The translations under genes were made by a program, and so were the position numbers. From assembly GCA_016711405.1 (NCBI GenBank), contig JADJSZ010000095.1, forward strand, positions 1 through 14,832: a stretch of DNA of 14,832 nucleotides, in the 5' to 3' direction. The notes beneath the pieces were generated by a model, which ran no database searches, was not told the origin of the DNA, and saw nothing but the letters and a program-made list of their open reading frames with translations. The stretch comes from Candidatus Hadersleviella danica. Lineage in GTDB: Bacteria; Chloroflexota; Anaerolineae; Promineifilales; Promineifilaceae. Below, piece by piece: positions 14,367-14,832 of this stretch (the stretch's first letter is position 1; each line of letters starts with the position of its first letter).

Positions 14367-14464
14367 GGGGAAATCCTGTTTGAGGAGGAGCTACGGCCGT
14401 TTTTGGCTCCGCAAGCGGAACCATAACCGACTTCTCGCCCCGTCCGTTGTTGGCCACCAGCCCA

Positions 14465-14473
14465 TGCTATAAT
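14465..14473 (+). promoter_or_regulatory. Extended -10 promoter before the nucleotidyltransferase gene
   Basis: TGCTATAAT at 14465-14473 is a perfect extended -10 box. A weak -35-like TTGTTG lies only 15 bases upstream of the hexamer. The same nine-base box is found in the HNH unit's promoter. The nucleotidyltransferase ATG is about 90 bases downstream. Confidence 0.55.
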
Positions 14474-14562
14474 CTTGGGCATGTGCCATAATGAAAGAGT
14501 GTCCGAGTAGGTCATTGCCCAAGTTTTAGTTAAATGGCAATCGCTTGGTAAGAAAGGTTATG

Positions 14563-14832
14563 ATGGTGACACCAGAACAGATGACCCAATATAGGCGAAC
14601 TCTGAAAACGCGGCAGGTAACGGCCGAGGCGCGGCTGGATACCCAATTTGCCCATGCGTGGGAAATTGCGCGGCAATTGGCGACGATTCTCTACACCGAT
14701 TTTGGCGCAGAGCGGGTTTATCTGTTTGGTTCGCTGGTGGATAGGGAGCAGTTCCACGGCCGTTCGGATATTGATTTGGCGGCGTGGGGGATTGCGGAGG
14801 AGGCGTATTTGGTGGCCGTGGCGGCCGTGACC
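14563..14832 (+). CDS. MNT-type nucleotidyltransferase, partial
   Basis: The frame from ATG 14563 (an alternative ATG sits one codon earlier at 14560) is open to the window edge, 90 codons. After an N-terminal helical region it reads ERVYLFGSLVDREQFHGRSDIDLAAWG. This is the minimal nucleotidyltransferase signature, with GS at residues 56-57 and the metal-binding D69 and D71. MNT proteins transfer nucleotides, frequently AMP, and many act as antitoxins that modify a HEPN toxin encoded beside them. The partner, if any, would lie beyond the right edge. AAAGG precedes the start at a short distance. It could equally be a standalone nucleotidyltransferase. This gene has no annotated end here. Confidence 0.8.
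   Translation, partial: MVTPEQMTQYRRTLKTRQVTAEARLDTQFAHAWEIARQLATILYTDFGAERVYLFGSLVDREQFHGRSDIDLAAWGIAEEAYLVAVAAVT

Noticed and set aside
14405..14432. Terminator after the histidine phosphatase
   Set aside because: The GC-rich imperfect stem (GGCTCCG, CAAG, CGGAACC) has a mismatch and no T run on the needed side.

Overview
The window looks like a chromosomal stretch of a GC-rich bacterium, most likely a filamentous Chloroflexota (Anaerolineae/Ardenticatenales-like). This is inference, resting on four things: a membrane Ser/Thr kinase fused to a TolB/PD40 propeller, a STAND ATPase with an N-terminal effector-associated domain, a two-gene HNH unit of a type common in cyanobacteria and Chloroflexota, and intergenic spaces filled with short oligonucleotide repeats. 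The palindrome ACGGCCGT recurs throughout except in the first ~2 kb, which is visibly more AT-rich. No rRNA, tRNA, CRISPR array or intact transposase was seen.

Layout. 1-1638 (minus): a secreted FG-GAP/VCBS-repeat protein gene broken by several frameshifts and running off the left edge. 1639-2072: AT-rich spacer with a good sigma70-like promoter. 2073-4562 (plus): a STAND protein (effector-associated domain, NB-ARC-like NTPase, TPR-like repeats) also broken by many frameshifts and ending at a rho-independent terminator. 4641-6498 (minus): an ADP-ribosylglycohydrolase gene followed by panB, separated by a heptamer-repeat hairpin. 6741-8818 (plus): a Ser/Thr kinase - transmembrane - six-bladed propeller gene split by two apparent +1 shifts. 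8819-9527: 0.7 kb non-coding region with two TTCA-loop hairpins and a 21-bp minisatellite. 9528-10787 (plus): an M24 metallopeptidase. 10802-11630 (minus): HNH endonuclease and its overlapping partner, with a promoter. 11727-12605 (minus): an aldo/keto reductase. 12863-14366 (plus): a SAM methyltransferase and a histidine phosphatase. 14563-end (plus): an MNT-type nucleotidyltransferase cut by the window edge.

Working together. Most genes are unrelated housekeeping or accessory genes. Only the HNH pair (8-base overlap) is clearly coupled. ADP-ribosylglycohydrolase/panB and methyltransferase/phosphatase are same-strand neighbours. The STAND gene, the HNH pair and the MNT nucleotidyltransferase are conflict-type genes, but they are scattered and do not form one obvious system. 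The most informative signals are the concentration of frameshifts in the three large multidomain or repeat genes while the single-domain enzymes stay open, the dense repeat decoration of the spacers, and the HNH-partner unit.
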